From NCBI GenBank assembly GCA_948441955.1, contig CAOJQZ010000001.1, positions 1 to 64,000 on the forward strand: a DNA stretch of 64,000 nucleotides. The letters are read 5' to 3'. Shown here piece by piece: positions 33,686-43,104 of this stretch (its first letter is position 1; every line of letters starts with the position of its first letter). The translations under genes were made by a program, and so were the position numbers. Below the pieces are notes generated by a model. The model did not search any database and was not told the DNA's origin. It was given only the letters and a program-made list of their open reading frames with translations. This stretch comes from an uncultured Lachnospiraceae bacterium. Lineage in GTDB: Bacteria > Bacillota > Clostridia > Lachnospirales > Lachnospiraceae.

Positions 33686-34740
33686 TATCTGCCGCCAAGC
33701 TCCTCATAATCCTCTATATTATTATCAGAAAACGTACTCATTTTATGATAGACCTCTGCTGCCATATCAAGCACTGGAAGGTAAGACAGAGCGCCTGTCC
33801 CTTCGCCCAGAGACATATCTGCAGTAAGAACTGCCTCCATGCCAAGCTCATCTAAAATGAGCTTCATTCCTGGTTCCCCCGACATATGGGCCGCAAACAT
33901 ATATTCCTTAACAAAAGGGCAGAGCTTGTATGCCGCAAGGGCCGCTGTTGCTGAGATAAAGCCGTCAATCACCACAGGAAGCCTGTAATAGGCGCCTCCT
34001 AAAAATACTCCCGCAAGACCGGCAATATCAAAGCCACCTACCTTCGAGAGCACGTCCAGCGTGTCCGCTGCAACCGGCCGGTTTCTCTCAATAGCCCGTT
34101 TAATCACACTGACCTTATGCTCCAGCCCTTCACTTGTAAGACCTGCACCCCGGCCCGTCATCCTCTCCGGCATCTCACCAAGAAGCAGTGTGGATACAGC
34201 GCTGCTGGTGGTTGTATTTCCGATTCCCATCTCTCCGGTTGCAAGAAGCTGAACGCCCGCTTCCTTCTTTTCCTTCACCAGCCGGATTCCGGTCATAACC
34301 GCCTGGAGGGCTTCCTCTCTTGTCATTGCCGGTCCTCTTGCCATATTTTTTGTGCCGTATGCCACCTTATAATCAGGAACCTTTGTTTTCCGGGCCATAC
34401 CAATATCAATCGGGAAAACCTGCACCCCGGCCCGTCTGCTCATAATAGCCGCACTGGTATTGCCTGAAAGAAAGTTTTCCGCCACAACAGCCGTAACCTC
34501 CTGTCCGGTCTGGGTAACGCCTTCCTCCACCACGCCGTTATCTGCGCACATAACAATCAGCGCCTTCTTCTCAATATGCACCCCGGCGTCTCTGCTGATT
34601 CCGGCTATCCTTATGATGTGCTCCTCCAGCTTCCCCAGGCTGTGGAGAGGTTTTGCAATGGAATTCCATCTTCTCTTGGCCTGCTCCATTGCCTCTATGT
34701 CAAGAGGTTCTATATTATCCAGTATTTCATCTAGCGTCAT
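33685..34740 (-). CDS. cobT: Nicotinate-nucleotide-dimethylbenzimidazole phosphoribosyltransferase
   Basis: Activates the lower-ligand base as alpha-ribazole phosphate. 351 residues, normal length. Typical blocks: PLHSLGKLE, MCADNGVVEEGVTQTGQ, LATGEMGIGNTTTSS and LGEGTGAL near the C-terminus with the catalytic Glu. No dimethylbenzimidazole synthesis gene (bza or bluB) is in the window, so the base is made elsewhere, scavenged or replaced. Adjacent to cbiA without a gap. Confidence 0.95.
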   Translation of the reverse strand: MTLDEILDNIEPLDIEAMEQAKRRWNSIAKPLHSLGKLEEHIIRIAGISRDAGVHIEKKALIVMCADNGVVEEGVTQTGQEVTAVVAENFLSGNTSAAIMSRRAGVQVFPIDIGMARKTKVPDYKVAYGTKNMARGPAMTREEALQAVMTGIRLVKEKKEAGVQLLATGEMGIGNTTTSSAVSTLLLGEMPERMTGRGAGLTSEGLEHKVSVIKRAIERNRPVAADTLDVLSKVGGFDIAGLAGVFLGGAYYRLPVVIDGFISATAALAAYKLCPFVKEYMFAAHMSGEPGMKLILDELGMEAVLTADMSLGEGTGALSYLPVLDMAAEVYHKMSTFSDNNIEDYEELGGR

Positions 34741-36105
34741 TTATCTTCTCCTTTTCTCACATGCTTCAAGAAAGGCCTCCGGCACCTCCTGATTCCCTGC
34801 ATAATGAATATGCGGAAATCCCGCCAGCAATGTTTCTGTGCTTATCATACACTCCCAGCTTCTTTCTGACAATGGCTTTTTTGCTGTAAATGCATTTCCG
34901 CAGTTATCTGAATCGTAATAATGGAACTCGTGGGCAGGGATCTTTCCTGCATCATGCCCGAATACAAGACCGCCTTCCAGCATAATGTAGCCAAATCTTT
35001 TAAGGGAGCCCCCATGAAAGCATTTCCCCTTAAGTGCGCCCACAGCATCCTGAAAAAAGCCTTCCTTATCCTCAATCGCCTCCTGCAGATATAGAAATCC
35101 TCCGCATTCCGCAATGCATGGAATCCCTTGTTCTAAAGCTCCTCTTACTGCCTTACGCATCAGAACATTGGCTTTTAGCCGCTGTGCATAAAGCTCCGGG
35201 TAGCCTCCCCACAGAATCAGTCCGTCGATATCTTCCGGAAGCTTTGTATGATGAAGGGGAGAAAAGGTTACAATCTCTGCCCCCATTTCTTTAAGAAGCG
35301 CCAAATTATCCTGATATGCAAAGCAGAAAGCCTCATCCCAGGCAAGGCCGATTCGAACCTTATATTTTTTTACAGGCTGTTCCGGCACATAATCCACTGC
35401 ATCAGACGCTGATTCTGCCAGACGGATAAGTCCGTCAACATCTATCGTCTCCTCAAACCGCTCCCCCAATATCTGCATTTTTTCCTTAAAATCCTCTATC
35501 TCTGACGGCTTTTTAAGTCCAAGATGCCTGCTCTCAAAAGAAATATCCTTCATCTCAGGAACATAGCCGTATACCTTTACTAAAGCTTCTCTCTCAATTA
35601 ATTCCTTAAGCCTCCTATACTGTCCCGGTGCCGCATGGTTCAGAATCACTCCGCCTATATGGCTCCCCGGCGTCTCCTTCTCCCTGAAAGCAAGAAATCC
35701 CTGGATGTGGGGTACAATGGAAAGACTGGCTCCCCGGCCGTCAATCAGCAGGACTGCCGGCGTGTCCGTCACTTTTGCCACATCATAGGCGCTGGCGTCT
35801 GTCACCTGCCCGCCGATACCGTCATAATATCCCATTACCCCTTCCAGCACGGCAATTTCCGATTGCCCTGCATGGCAGGCAAAGATTTTACGGGTGTTTT
35901 CTCTTCCACATAGAAATGTATCTAAATTATAGCTGTCTATCCCCAGCACCGCTTTATGAAACATAGGATCAATATAGTCCGGCCCGCACTTAAAAGCCGT
36001 AACCTTCATCTTCCTGTCCTTCAGACATTTTAAAAGTCCGCAGCAAACCATGGTTTTTCCTGCGCCGCTTGAGGGTGCGGTAATCATAAATCTTGGAAGC
36101 CTCAT
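34741..36105 (-). CDS. cbiA: Cobyrinate a,c-diamide synthase
   Basis: ATP- and glutamine-dependent amidation of the a and c side chains. 454 residues: ATPase domain with APSSGAGKTMVCCGLL and the amidotransferase domain with Cys in IAECGGFLYLQE and HEFHYYDSD near the C-terminus. Overlaps the cbiJ-E-T fusion by four bases. Confidence 0.95.
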   Translation of the reverse strand: MRLPRFMITAPSSGAGKTMVCCGLLKCLKDRKMKVTAFKCGPDYIDPMFHKAVLGIDSYNLDTFLCGRENTRKIFACHAGQSEIAVLEGVMGYYDGIGGQVTDASAYDVAKVTDTPAVLLIDGRGASLSIVPHIQGFLAFREKETPGSHIGGVILNHAAPGQYRRLKELIEREALVKVYGYVPEMKDISFESRHLGLKKPSEIEDFKEKMQILGERFEETIDVDGLIRLAESASDAVDYVPEQPVKKYKVRIGLAWDEAFCFAYQDNLALLKEMGAEIVTFSPLHHTKLPEDIDGLILWGGYPELYAQRLKANVLMRKAVRGALEQGIPCIAECGGFLYLQEAIEDKEGFFQDAVGALKGKCFHGGSLKRFGYIMLEGGLVFGHDAGKIPAHEFHYYDSDNCGNAFTAKKPLSERSWECMISTETLLAGFPHIHYAGNQEVPEAFLEACEKRRR

Positions 36106-38099
36106 TTCCCCTCCTCCTCACCGCAGGTAAAGCTGATAATATAGACCGGATTCTGTCCCGCCATTATATGGTACTTCCCGGCTGGTCTTGCCTTTGCCAC
36201 TGTAAGCTGCAGGATTTCATTCTCTGTTTTTCTTATAGTTTTACATATCTCCACTGCCTCTGCAAGAGTCTCAAGGGTAACGGCGCTTATAACAACACGC
36301 ACCCTGGGATTTTTCCTAATAACTGTCTCTAAAATCTCCTTTAAAAAGCCTCCGCTTCCTCCAATAAAGACACAGTCCGGCGCAGGCAGATCTTCAAGAA
36401 CCCGCGGGGCCTCCCCCTCTGTCACTGTAAGATTGTCTGTCCTCATCCTGCGGCTGTTTTCACGGATAAGCGCTGCCGCCTCCTCATTTCTTTCTACCGC
36501 ATACACATGGCCCAGGGCTGCTCTTAGGGCCGCCTCAACGGAAACAGAGCCAGTCCCTGCTCCCACATCATAAACCACGGAGCTCCTGCATATGCGAAGC
36601 TTCGAAATACAGACGCATCTTACCTCTTCCTTCGTCATAGGTACATTCCCGCGCTGGAAGGAAGAATCCGGGAGTCCTTGTACTGCCAGAGGATTTCCGC
36701 CTAATGAGTTATAGATATAAAGCATGGAAAGCTTCCCGCCGTTATATTTTATATACTCCTTTGCAGTTCCCTTAAAAATCTGTTCATTCTCATAGGACAG
36801 ATTCTCACCGATACATACCGGCAGCTCTCCCATGCCCGCCTCAGTCATAGACAGGCATATTTCCCTTACATCCTGGGAAGAACCTGTAAGTACAATGGTC
36901 TTTTCATGCTCCCTGATGACAGACAGCAAATTTCCCTTTCGTCCGTGGACACTTAAAAATACCGCGTCCTCCCAGCTTATGCCAAGCCTTGCACAGAAAC
37001 AGGAAACGGAGGAAATCCCCGGCATACATTCTGTTTCCACATCCGGGTCTTTCCCAAGAAGCTCTAAAAGCCTTCCCGCACCGCTGTAGAAGCCCGTATC
37101 TCCGGAAAATGCCGCTGCAATGTGCCTGTACTCGGGATGCTCCTTTATGTATGCCAAGATCTCCTCTGGTTTGTAGGATACATAGACTGCCTGTCCATTT
37201 CCTGCCGCTGCATCTGTCATTCGTTTTGCACCTATAATTAAGTCCGCCTTCTGAAAGGCCTCCCTGGTCTGTTCCGTAAAAAAGCCGGAATCTCCCGGCC
37301 CAATCCCGGCAAGTACTATCCTCTGTTTTCTGCCGCGGCCAAGCCCTGGCTCATCCTGAAGTACCCTGATGATTTCCTGACAGGTAAGGCCTTCCTCCTT
37401 GGGCCTTCCAATAACAATCAGCTTAATCCCCGCCGCCTTTGCCGCCGCATATTTCTGAGGAAATCCGCCGGCAGCTCCGGAGTCCTTTGTCACCATACAG
37501 GCAATCTCATATTCCCTGATAAGCGCAGTATTAAGCTCCGTGGAAAAGGGGCCCTGCATACAGATTAAATGCCTGCCCCTGATGCCAAGACTCTCACATT
37601 TTAAAACAGATTCCTCCGCCGGCAGGATCCTTGCGTAGATACGCTCTCTGTAATCATCCAGAACCGTATATTTCTCAATCTCCCTGCTCCCGGTTGTCAC
37701 AAGAATATTTCCCGGTATTCCGCCCAGCAGCCCTGCTGCTTTCTCCGTACTTTCTGCAAAAATAACATCCTGATGTTCCCCTCCTCCCTCTCTCACGAGA
37801 CGAAGATATTTCACAGAACACAGACTGCAGGCCGCTCTCACATTCTCCGTTACTTTCTTTGCATAAGGATGGGTCGCGTCAATAACATAAACCGGCTCAA
37901 GCTCTCTTATGAGGCTGCACATTTCCTCATAGCCCATCTGCTCATGGGATACAGAAATACGTTCCCCTGACGGAATCAGGTTCTCCCCGTACTGGGTCGC
38001 CGTACAGACATGGGCAGAGATACCCGCATCCGACACATATTCAGCAAGCCTGCGTCCCTCTGTTGTTCCTCCAAATATGATAATCCTCTTCTCACTCAT
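36102..38099 (-). CDS. cbiJET: Trifunctional CbiJ-CbiE-CbiT fusion (precorrin-6A reductase / C5 methyltransferase / C15 methyltransferase-decarboxylase)
   Basis: 665-residue fusion of three cobalamin enzymes. Residues about 1-250 are CbiJ (IIIFGGTTEGRRLAEY, DATHPYAKKVTENV), reducing cobalt-precorrin-6A. About 258-455 is CbiE (LAGIGPGDSGFFTEQT, FSGDTGFYSGAGRLLELL), methylating C5. About 480-665 is CbiT (MTKEEVRCVCISKLRI, YDVGAGTGSVSVEAAL), methylating C15 and decarboxylating the acetate side chain. The start is MSEKRIIIF at 38099 with GAGGAG upstream. CbiE-CbiT fusions are common (CobL); adding CbiJ links three successive steps in one chain. Confidence 0.93.
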   Translation of the reverse strand: MSEKRIIIFGGTTEGRRLAEYVSDAGISAHVCTATQYGENLIPSGERISVSHEQMGYEEMCSLIRELEPVYVIDATHPYAKKVTENVRAACSLCSVKYLRLVREGGGEHQDVIFAESTEKAAGLLGGIPGNILVTTGSREIEKYTVLDDYRERIYARILPAEESVLKCESLGIRGRHLICMQGPFSTELNTALIREYEIACMVTKDSGAAGGFPQKYAAAKAAGIKLIVIGRPKEEGLTCQEIIRVLQDEPGLGRGRKQRIVLAGIGPGDSGFFTEQTREAFQKADLIIGAKRMTDAAAGNGQAVYVSYKPEEILAYIKEHPEYRHIAAAFSGDTGFYSGAGRLLELLGKDPDVETECMPGISSVSCFCARLGISWEDAVFLSVHGRKGNLLSVIREHEKTIVLTGSSQDVREICLSMTEAGMGELPVCIGENLSYENEQIFKGTAKEYIKYNGGKLSMLYIYNSLGGNPLAVQGLPDSSFQRGNVPMTKEEVRCVCISKLRICRSSVVYDVGAGTGSVSVEAALRAALGHVYAVERNEEAAALIRENSRRMRTDNLTVTEGEAPRVLEDLPAPDCVFIGGSGGFLKEILETVIRKNPRVRVVISAVTLETLAEAVEICKTIRKTENEILQLTVAKARPAGKYHIMAGQNPVYIISFTCGEEEGK

Positions 38100-38865
38100 A
38101 CAGCCGCTCCTCTGTTTGGGAATCAAATTTATATCCCCGAGGTGTAATCATCTTCCCTGATCCCTCTTTTGTTTCCCTGTTTCCAATAAATACCGTGGAA
38201 AACATGTCTGTTTCTATTTCTCCAAGCTCTCCAAGTGCAACAATTGTAAAGCATTCTCCTGCTCTTCCAATATTTTTTGCTATCCCGCATACAGTATCCT
38301 TGCTTTTAAACTCAAGAAGAACCTCACAGGCCCTTTTCAGATAATCCCGCCTCTTTCTGCTGGAGGGATTATAAAGGACAAGAACAAAATCCGCCTGTGC
38401 TGCCTTCCGAAGCCTGTTTTCTATCACTTCCCAGGGTGTCAGAAGGTCACTTAAGCTTATGAAGCAGCAGTCATGCCCAAGGGGCGCCCCTAGAAGTGCT
38501 GCTCCTGAAAGGCCTGCCGTGACTCCCGGCACTACTTCAAGCTTCACCTTGGGATATTCGGCAGCAAGCTCGTACATCAGTCCTGCCATTCCGTAGATGC
38601 CGGCGTCGCCGCTGCACACGACCGCCGTTTTACGCCCTTTAAGCGCCTCTTCAAAGGCCATCCGGCACCTGGAAACCTCCTGCCGCATAGGAGCGGTCTT
38701 ATATTCCTTTTCCGGAAAATACTGTTCTAAAAGCTCCGTATATACGGTATATCCGATAATTACCTCACACTCCCTTAAAATCTCCGCCGCCCGTATAGTC
38801 ATCTCTTCATAGGAGCCTGGTCCGATTCCTACAATATATATCTTATTCAAAAGCTCACACTCCAT
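38092..38865 (-). CDS. cbiH: Cobalt-precorrin-3B C17-methyltransferase
   Basis: SAM-dependent ring-contraction methyltransferase, about 257 residues. Shows the tetrapyrrole methylase blocks YIVGIGPGSYEEMT, VCSGDAGIYGMAGL and PGVTAGLSGAALLGAPLGHD. A TTG start at 38850 (protein LNKIYIVGIG, GGAG eight bases upstream, TTGA overlap with cbiG) is an alternative to the ATG at 38865. Ends eight bases inside cbiJET. Confidence 0.94.
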   Translation of the reverse strand: MECELLNKIYIVGIGPGSYEEMTIRAAEILRECEVIIGYTVYTELLEQYFPEKEYKTAPMRQEVSRCRMAFEEALKGRKTAVVCSGDAGIYGMAGLMYELAAEYPKVKLEVVPGVTAGLSGAALLGAPLGHDCCFISLSDLLTPWEVIENRLRKAAQADFVLVLYNPSSRKRRDYLKRACEVLLEFKSKDTVCGIAKNIGRAGECFTIVALGELGEIETDMFSTVFIGNRETKEGSGKMITPRGYKFDSQTEERLYE

Positions 38866-39902
38866 TTCCGCACTGCCAGCGCAACTGTAATTCCATCATA
38901 CACCTGCTTTTTTACCAACAGCCTTCCTCCGCTGTGAAGCAGGGCGCTGCGCTCACATACATTGTCTACGCCGGTAATCTGTTCTACAAATTCTGATCCT
39001 GAAAATGTACCTTCCACTGTCAGAAGTTCTTCTTTACTGTAAGTAAAAAATGGAATTCCTCTATCCTCACAATAATCTAAAAGTCCCTGCTCATCCTTTT
39101 TTAGATCAATGCTGGCCGCTGCCTCAAGGCTTTCCCTGAAAATTCCTGCATTTTTCAGAGCCGTCTCTACGGCCCGGCAGACAGACTCTTTTCTGGTTCC
39201 CCTCCTGCAGCCGATTCCTGCTGTAACTGCCTGAGGAATGAGGCATAATGCCTCCTCCGGCGCTTTCCCTGAAGCATATCCTATATAAACATCCAAAGCA
39301 GTCCCTTGTTCTGCTCTCTTTATTTCTACGCTGCGTTTGATTTCAAGAGAATCTGCATACCGCTTCCCATTTATCACTTCATCCGCTTCTGTCAGAAGGA
39401 GCAGCCTTTTTCCTGCAAGAATTTTTGCCGAAGTCCGCTTTGCCTTTTCCATATCCTTGATCACAAGCTTATTTTTCACAGCAAATACATCTGCCGCCCA
39501 TTTTCCCTGAATATCCGTAGCTGTTGTAATAACCGGAACTGCCGGAAGCCTTTCACTGATGAACAGTGCCAGCTCGTTTGCCCCGCCCACATGTCCGGAA
39601 AGAATCGGAATACAGTAATTTCCCCGCACATCCAGCACAAGAACCGCCGCATCCAGGGTCTTTGTCCGAAGGCAGGGCGCAACTGCACGCACCGCAATCC
39701 CCACTGCTCCAACAAACACAAGGGCGTCCTGACTCTTAAAATTCCTTTCTGCCCATTCTACCACGGAAAAAGGAATGGAGTCTGCAAAGGCTTTCCCTTT
39801 TACATCCTCATTTACAGCATGTCCTTCCCTGCGAAGCAAGCTGGAAAGCCGCCCGGAAAGTTTCCTTCCCTCTGACGTGAAGCTAATGATTGCTATTTTC
39901 AT
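38847..39902 (-). CDS. cbiG: Cobalt-precorrin-5A hydrolase
   Basis: Opens the delta-lactone with loss of acetaldehyde. 351 residues with the N-terminal CbiG domain (AIISFTSEGRKL, FVGAVGIAVRAVAP, LSGHVGGANELA) and the C-terminal CobE-like domain (GIGCRRGTRKESV). Start at the ATG 39902 after AAGGGG; an upstream GTG at 39920 overlaps the cbiF stop as GTGA. Confidence 0.94.
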   Translation of the reverse strand: MKIAIISFTSEGRKLSGRLSSLLRREGHAVNEDVKGKAFADSIPFSVVEWAERNFKSQDALVFVGAVGIAVRAVAPCLRTKTLDAAVLVLDVRGNYCIPILSGHVGGANELALFISERLPAVPVITTATDIQGKWAADVFAVKNKLVIKDMEKAKRTSAKILAGKRLLLLTEADEVINGKRYADSLEIKRSVEIKRAEQGTALDVYIGYASGKAPEEALCLIPQAVTAGIGCRRGTRKESVCRAVETALKNAGIFRESLEAAASIDLKKDEQGLLDYCEDRGIPFFTYSKEELLTVEGTFSGSEFVEQITGVDNVCERSALLHSGGRLLVKKQVYDGITVALAVRKWSVSF

Positions 39903-39916
39903 CCTATGTCCCCTTA

Positions 39917-40684
39917 TCACAGTTTCAATCCGTTTCCTTTCCGATATTCTGTGGTGAATTCCGGGTGATACAGCCTTGAACGCTCATAATGACTATGGGA
40001 AAGCACATCTCCAACAATGATAAGGGCTGTTTTTGTAATCCCATGCTCCTTGGCCGTCTCACATAAAGTCTCTACTGTACACAAATATGTTCTTTCCTCC
40101 GGCCATGTTGCCTTATAAACAATAGCTGCCGGCGTATCCGGCGCATATCCGCCTTCCGTCAACTGCCACACAAGATTATCAACAAGCGAGGCACTTAAAA
40201 ACAATACCATGGTAGAGCCATGTGCCGCAAAGGCCTTTATACTTTCCCTCTCCGGCATCGGAGTTCTTCCTTCTGCCCGGGTAATAATCACGCTCTGGGA
40301 GAGCTCCGGAAGGGTATATTCCAGGTTCATGGCAGACGCCGCGCCGCAAAAGGAACTGACTCCCGGACAAGAATCATAGGAAATTCCTTTTTCCTCTAAA
40401 ATATCCATTTGCTCTCTTACCGCGCCATAAATACTCGGATCCCCTGTATGGAGACGTACAGTCTCAAGCCCCTTCTTCTGTGCGTCGGACATAACTTCTG
40501 TTACCTCCTCGAGAGTCATAAAGGCGCTGTTATATATCCTGCATTCCTTCTTTGCATAATCTAAAAGCTTCGGATTCACCAGAGACCCCGCATAAATAAT
40601 CACATCTGCTTTCTCTATCAGGCATTTTCCCCTCACGGTTATCAAATCCTCTGCCCCCGGGCCTGCTCCAACAAAATGTATCAT
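39917..40684 (-). CDS. cbiF: Cobalt-precorrin-4 C11-methyltransferase
   Basis: SAM-dependent methyltransferase, 255 residues. Motifs: FVGAGPGAEDLITVRG, YAGSLVNPKLL, VRLHTGDPSIYGAVREQM and PGVSSFCGAASAM. Four-base overlaps with cbiL upstream (ATGA). Confidence 0.95.
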   Translation of the reverse strand: MIHFVGAGPGAEDLITVRGKCLIEKADVIIYAGSLVNPKLLDYAKKECRIYNSAFMTLEEVTEVMSDAQKKGLETVRLHTGDPSIYGAVREQMDILEEKGISYDSCPGVSSFCGAASAMNLEYTLPELSQSVIITRAEGRTPMPERESIKAFAAHGSTMVLFLSASLVDNLVWQLTEGGYAPDTPAAIVYKATWPEERTYLCTVETLCETAKEHGITKTALIIVGDVLSHSHYERSRLYHPEFTTEYRKGNGLKL

Positions 40685-41373
40685 GCCTTCTCATCCTCTT
40701 TTACAAATAATATTGTATAATACCCGGCGCTGTCCGGCATTTCCTGAACACCATAATAAATCCTCTCACCGTACATCCCGCAGTTTTCCACCATAATCAC
40801 CTGTGTCCCGCTGTCCTTTAGCTGCTCCTTCACCTTCCCCAGCTGCTTTCCTGCCTTCATCAGAATCTTTGTCCCCGGAAGCTTTAAAGACTCCTCTGTG
40901 TGATAGGATGCAGGAATCACATGAAGCTGCTCCGCTCCCCTTCCAAGTCCCAGATTTGCTTTGGCAGACGCCGCACAAAAGGAGGGAACTCCGCTTATAA
41001 GCTCTGCCTCATAGCCTTTTCCCAGAATCCGCTGATGAAGGTAAAGATAAGTGGAGTAAATGCAGGGGTCTCCCAGTGTAAGAAATGCCACATGTTTTCC
41101 CTGTTTCAAAGTACTTTCCAATATCAGCGCCCCCGCCTCATGGCTCTTCTCAAGCTCCCTCTCATCCTTTGTCATAGGCATGTGGATACCAAGCAATTCC
41201 CTGCCTTCTATCTCAGGACATGCCCTGTGGGCAATCTTATATGCCACTGCTTCCCGGGGTACCTTTCCCGGCACTGCAATCACCTCGCATGCATGTATTA
41301 TTTTTACTGCCTTTAAGGTAAGGAGCTCCGGATCTCCCGGGCCTACTCCCACTCCATATAATTTCCCTGCCAT
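40681..41373 (-). CDS. cbiL: Cobalt-precorrin-2 C20-methyltransferase
   Basis: First methyltransferase after cobalt insertion, 230 residues. Motifs: YGVGVGPGDPELLTLKA, FLTLGDPCIYSTYLYLHQ and SGVPSFCAASAKANLGL. Starts one base after the cbiD stop codon. Confidence 0.95.
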   Translation of the reverse strand: MAGKLYGVGVGPGDPELLTLKAVKIIHACEVIAVPGKVPREAVAYKIAHRACPEIEGRELLGIHMPMTKDERELEKSHEAGALILESTLKQGKHVAFLTLGDPCIYSTYLYLHQRILGKGYEAELISGVPSFCAASAKANLGLGRGAEQLHVIPASYHTEESLKLPGTKILMKAGKQLGKVKEQLKDSGTQVIMVENCGMYGERIYYGVQEMPDSAGYYTILFVKEDEKA

Positions 41374-41374
41374 A

Positions 41375-42499
41375 TCAGAACCCCATTAACCTTTCCACAT
41401 TCTCTGTCCTTCCCAGAATCCCGTATAAATTAGAATATACAACCGCACCGATTAAAAGCTCCCCTCCTGCCCGGTATGCCAGATGTTTTTCAATAGCTTG
41501 CATAACCTGGGCCATAATCCTTTTCCGTTCCTCCCCGGAGCATCTTTCCAGTGCTTCGTCCGTAGTGACACACCCTAAAAATTCTCCTGCCCGCTTTCCG
41601 CTTACTCCTGCTCTAAGAGCGGCAGCGGCGAAAAGCTCCATGCGGCAGTCCGCCCATTTTGAATGCGTGTTCATAATCCCGCCGGACACCTTGATAAGCT
41701 TTCCGATATGGCCTGCAAGCACCAGTTTTTCACAGCCTTCCTCTATCGCCATATCAATGGCCTGTCCGATATAGTTGCTGCATTTAATTACATCTGTGTC
41801 TTCTATTTTATATGCATTTCTCAAAAAATCCAAGCCATAATTACCGGGTGTTATGATAAGTCTGTCTCGGCCTTCTGCAAGCTTTACTCTCATTTCGGCC
41901 CGAATGGTATCTATAAGGGCCTGCTCACTCATAGGCTCCACAATACCGCTGGTGCCAAGAATCGAAAGCCCTCCTTTGATTCCAAGCCTTGGATTGAAGG
42001 TCTTTGAGGCAAGCTTACTCCCTCCGGGGATAGAAAGCTCCACCCGAATCCCTCCAGAACATTCTGCTTCCTCAAGGGCATCTTTCACTTCCCTTTCTAT
42101 CATCTGCCTCGGGACACGGTTAATTGCCGCCGCGCCTACAGGCTGCTCAAGTCCCGGCTTGGTTATGCGTCCGATTCCCTCGCCGCCCTCGATTAAGATA
42201 CCGGGAGTATCGTTAAAGCTTACCTTGCCGTAAACCAGCACGCCGTTGGTAATATCCGGGTCATCGCCGCTGTCTTTTTTTACTGCGCAGGATACGGACA
42301 AGGGGCGTCCCGGGTATCTGCCGTCACAAAATTGTATACAGGTATCAAGAACAGGCAGAGTTAACTGCCTTCCTCCCGGAAGCTCTGCCTGTATCTCACT
42401 GATATTTTTCCCTGAAAGCAGCATCTGCATAGCCGCCTTTACTGCAGCCTGCGCGCAGGCGCCGGTTGTATAGCCCTGACGCAATACTTCTTTTTTCAT
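41375..42499 (-). CDS. cbiD: Cobalt-precorrin-5B C1-methyltransferase
   Basis: 374 residues, normal for CbiD, which methylates C1 in the anaerobic pathway and is absent from the aerobic route. The N-terminal QGYTTGACAQAAVKAA and GEGIGRITKPGLEQPVGAAAINRVPR blocks are diagnostic. The start overlaps the stop of the SodC-like gene by four bases. Confidence 0.96.
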   Translation of the reverse strand: MKKEVLRQGYTTGACAQAAVKAAMQMLLSGKNISEIQAELPGGRQLTLPVLDTCIQFCDGRYPGRPLSVSCAVKKDSGDDPDITNGVLVYGKVSFNDTPGILIEGGEGIGRITKPGLEQPVGAAAINRVPRQMIEREVKDALEEAECSGGIRVELSIPGGSKLASKTFNPRLGIKGGLSILGTSGIVEPMSEQALIDTIRAEMRVKLAEGRDRLIITPGNYGLDFLRNAYKIEDTDVIKCSNYIGQAIDMAIEEGCEKLVLAGHIGKLIKVSGGIMNTHSKWADCRMELFAAAALRAGVSGKRAGEFLGCVTTDEALERCSGEERKRIMAQVMQAIEKHLAYRAGGELLIGAVVYSNLYGILGRTENVERLMGF

Positions 42500-42990
42500 T
42501 CTACACTCCGCTCTATATCATTTTTCCACTCCACAATCTCGCCGCAGGCAATCTTCTCTCCCGAGTCCCCTGACGGCTGGGAACGAAAATCATCTGCCTG
42601 TTTATGAAGAACGATTGTCCTGCCAATCACATCCTCCGGATAAAACCTCCCTGTATATAATATTGCCCATATCACCCCGCCGTTCGAAAGAAGCACCGGC
42701 AGATCTCCTGCATGCTCCGGATGTGCATGATTCTCTTCATCATAATGCATACCTGTATCAGCAAAAAAATCCTTTGCATTTCCGGTGCAAGAACCTCCCT
42801 TATGAACGTGGAAGCCATAAAAACCACTGCCTTTGTCCTCAAGCTCCTCTGGAAGCCCATATATTTCTACTGCCACTATTGTTCCGCCGTAAGTATCGTA
42901 AAAATCTACCTTCCCGCGTATGTTTTCGTATACTGCGCTTCCTCTTATCTCTGCAGCCGCCGTTGGATTCCCGGTTATTTCTATTAACAT
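42496..42990 (-). CDS. Cu/Zn superoxide dismutase family protein, first gene of the cobalamin operon
   Basis: 164 residues, start at the ATG 42990 after AGGAG. All SodC metal-ligand positions can be matched: His61 and His63 in GFHVHKGGSC, His82, His90, His93 and Asp96 in the HYDEENHAHPEHAGD stretch, His129 in VLHKQADDF, and the disulfide pair Cys68/Cys149. The zinc loop is shorter than usual and the electrostatic-guide Arg is missing (GEKIACG). There is no signal peptide, unlike most bacterial SodC. It overlaps cbiD by four bases, so it is translationally tied to cobalamin synthesis. Activity is uncertain; metal binding is the safer inference. Confidence 0.85.
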   Translation of the reverse strand: MLIEITGNPTAAAEIRGSAVYENIRGKVDFYDTYGGTIVAVEIYGLPEELEDKGSGFYGFHVHKGGSCTGNAKDFFADTGMHYDEENHAHPEHAGDLPVLLSNGGVIWAILYTGRFYPEDVIGRTIVLHKQADDFRSQPSGDSGEKIACGEIVEWKNDIERSVE

Positions 42991-43104
42991 ATTATCACAC
43001 TCCTTCTTTCTATGTTTATGCATTTCAGGAAGAAATGTGATAACTGCATGGAATTTTTTACTTTAGGTGATAGACTGCTTCAATACTACACCCCGATTTT
43101 TCAC

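Noticed and set aside
43024..43104. Second cobalamin riboswitch ahead of the cobalamin operon
   Set aside because: The gap is too short and has no B12 box or aptamer core.
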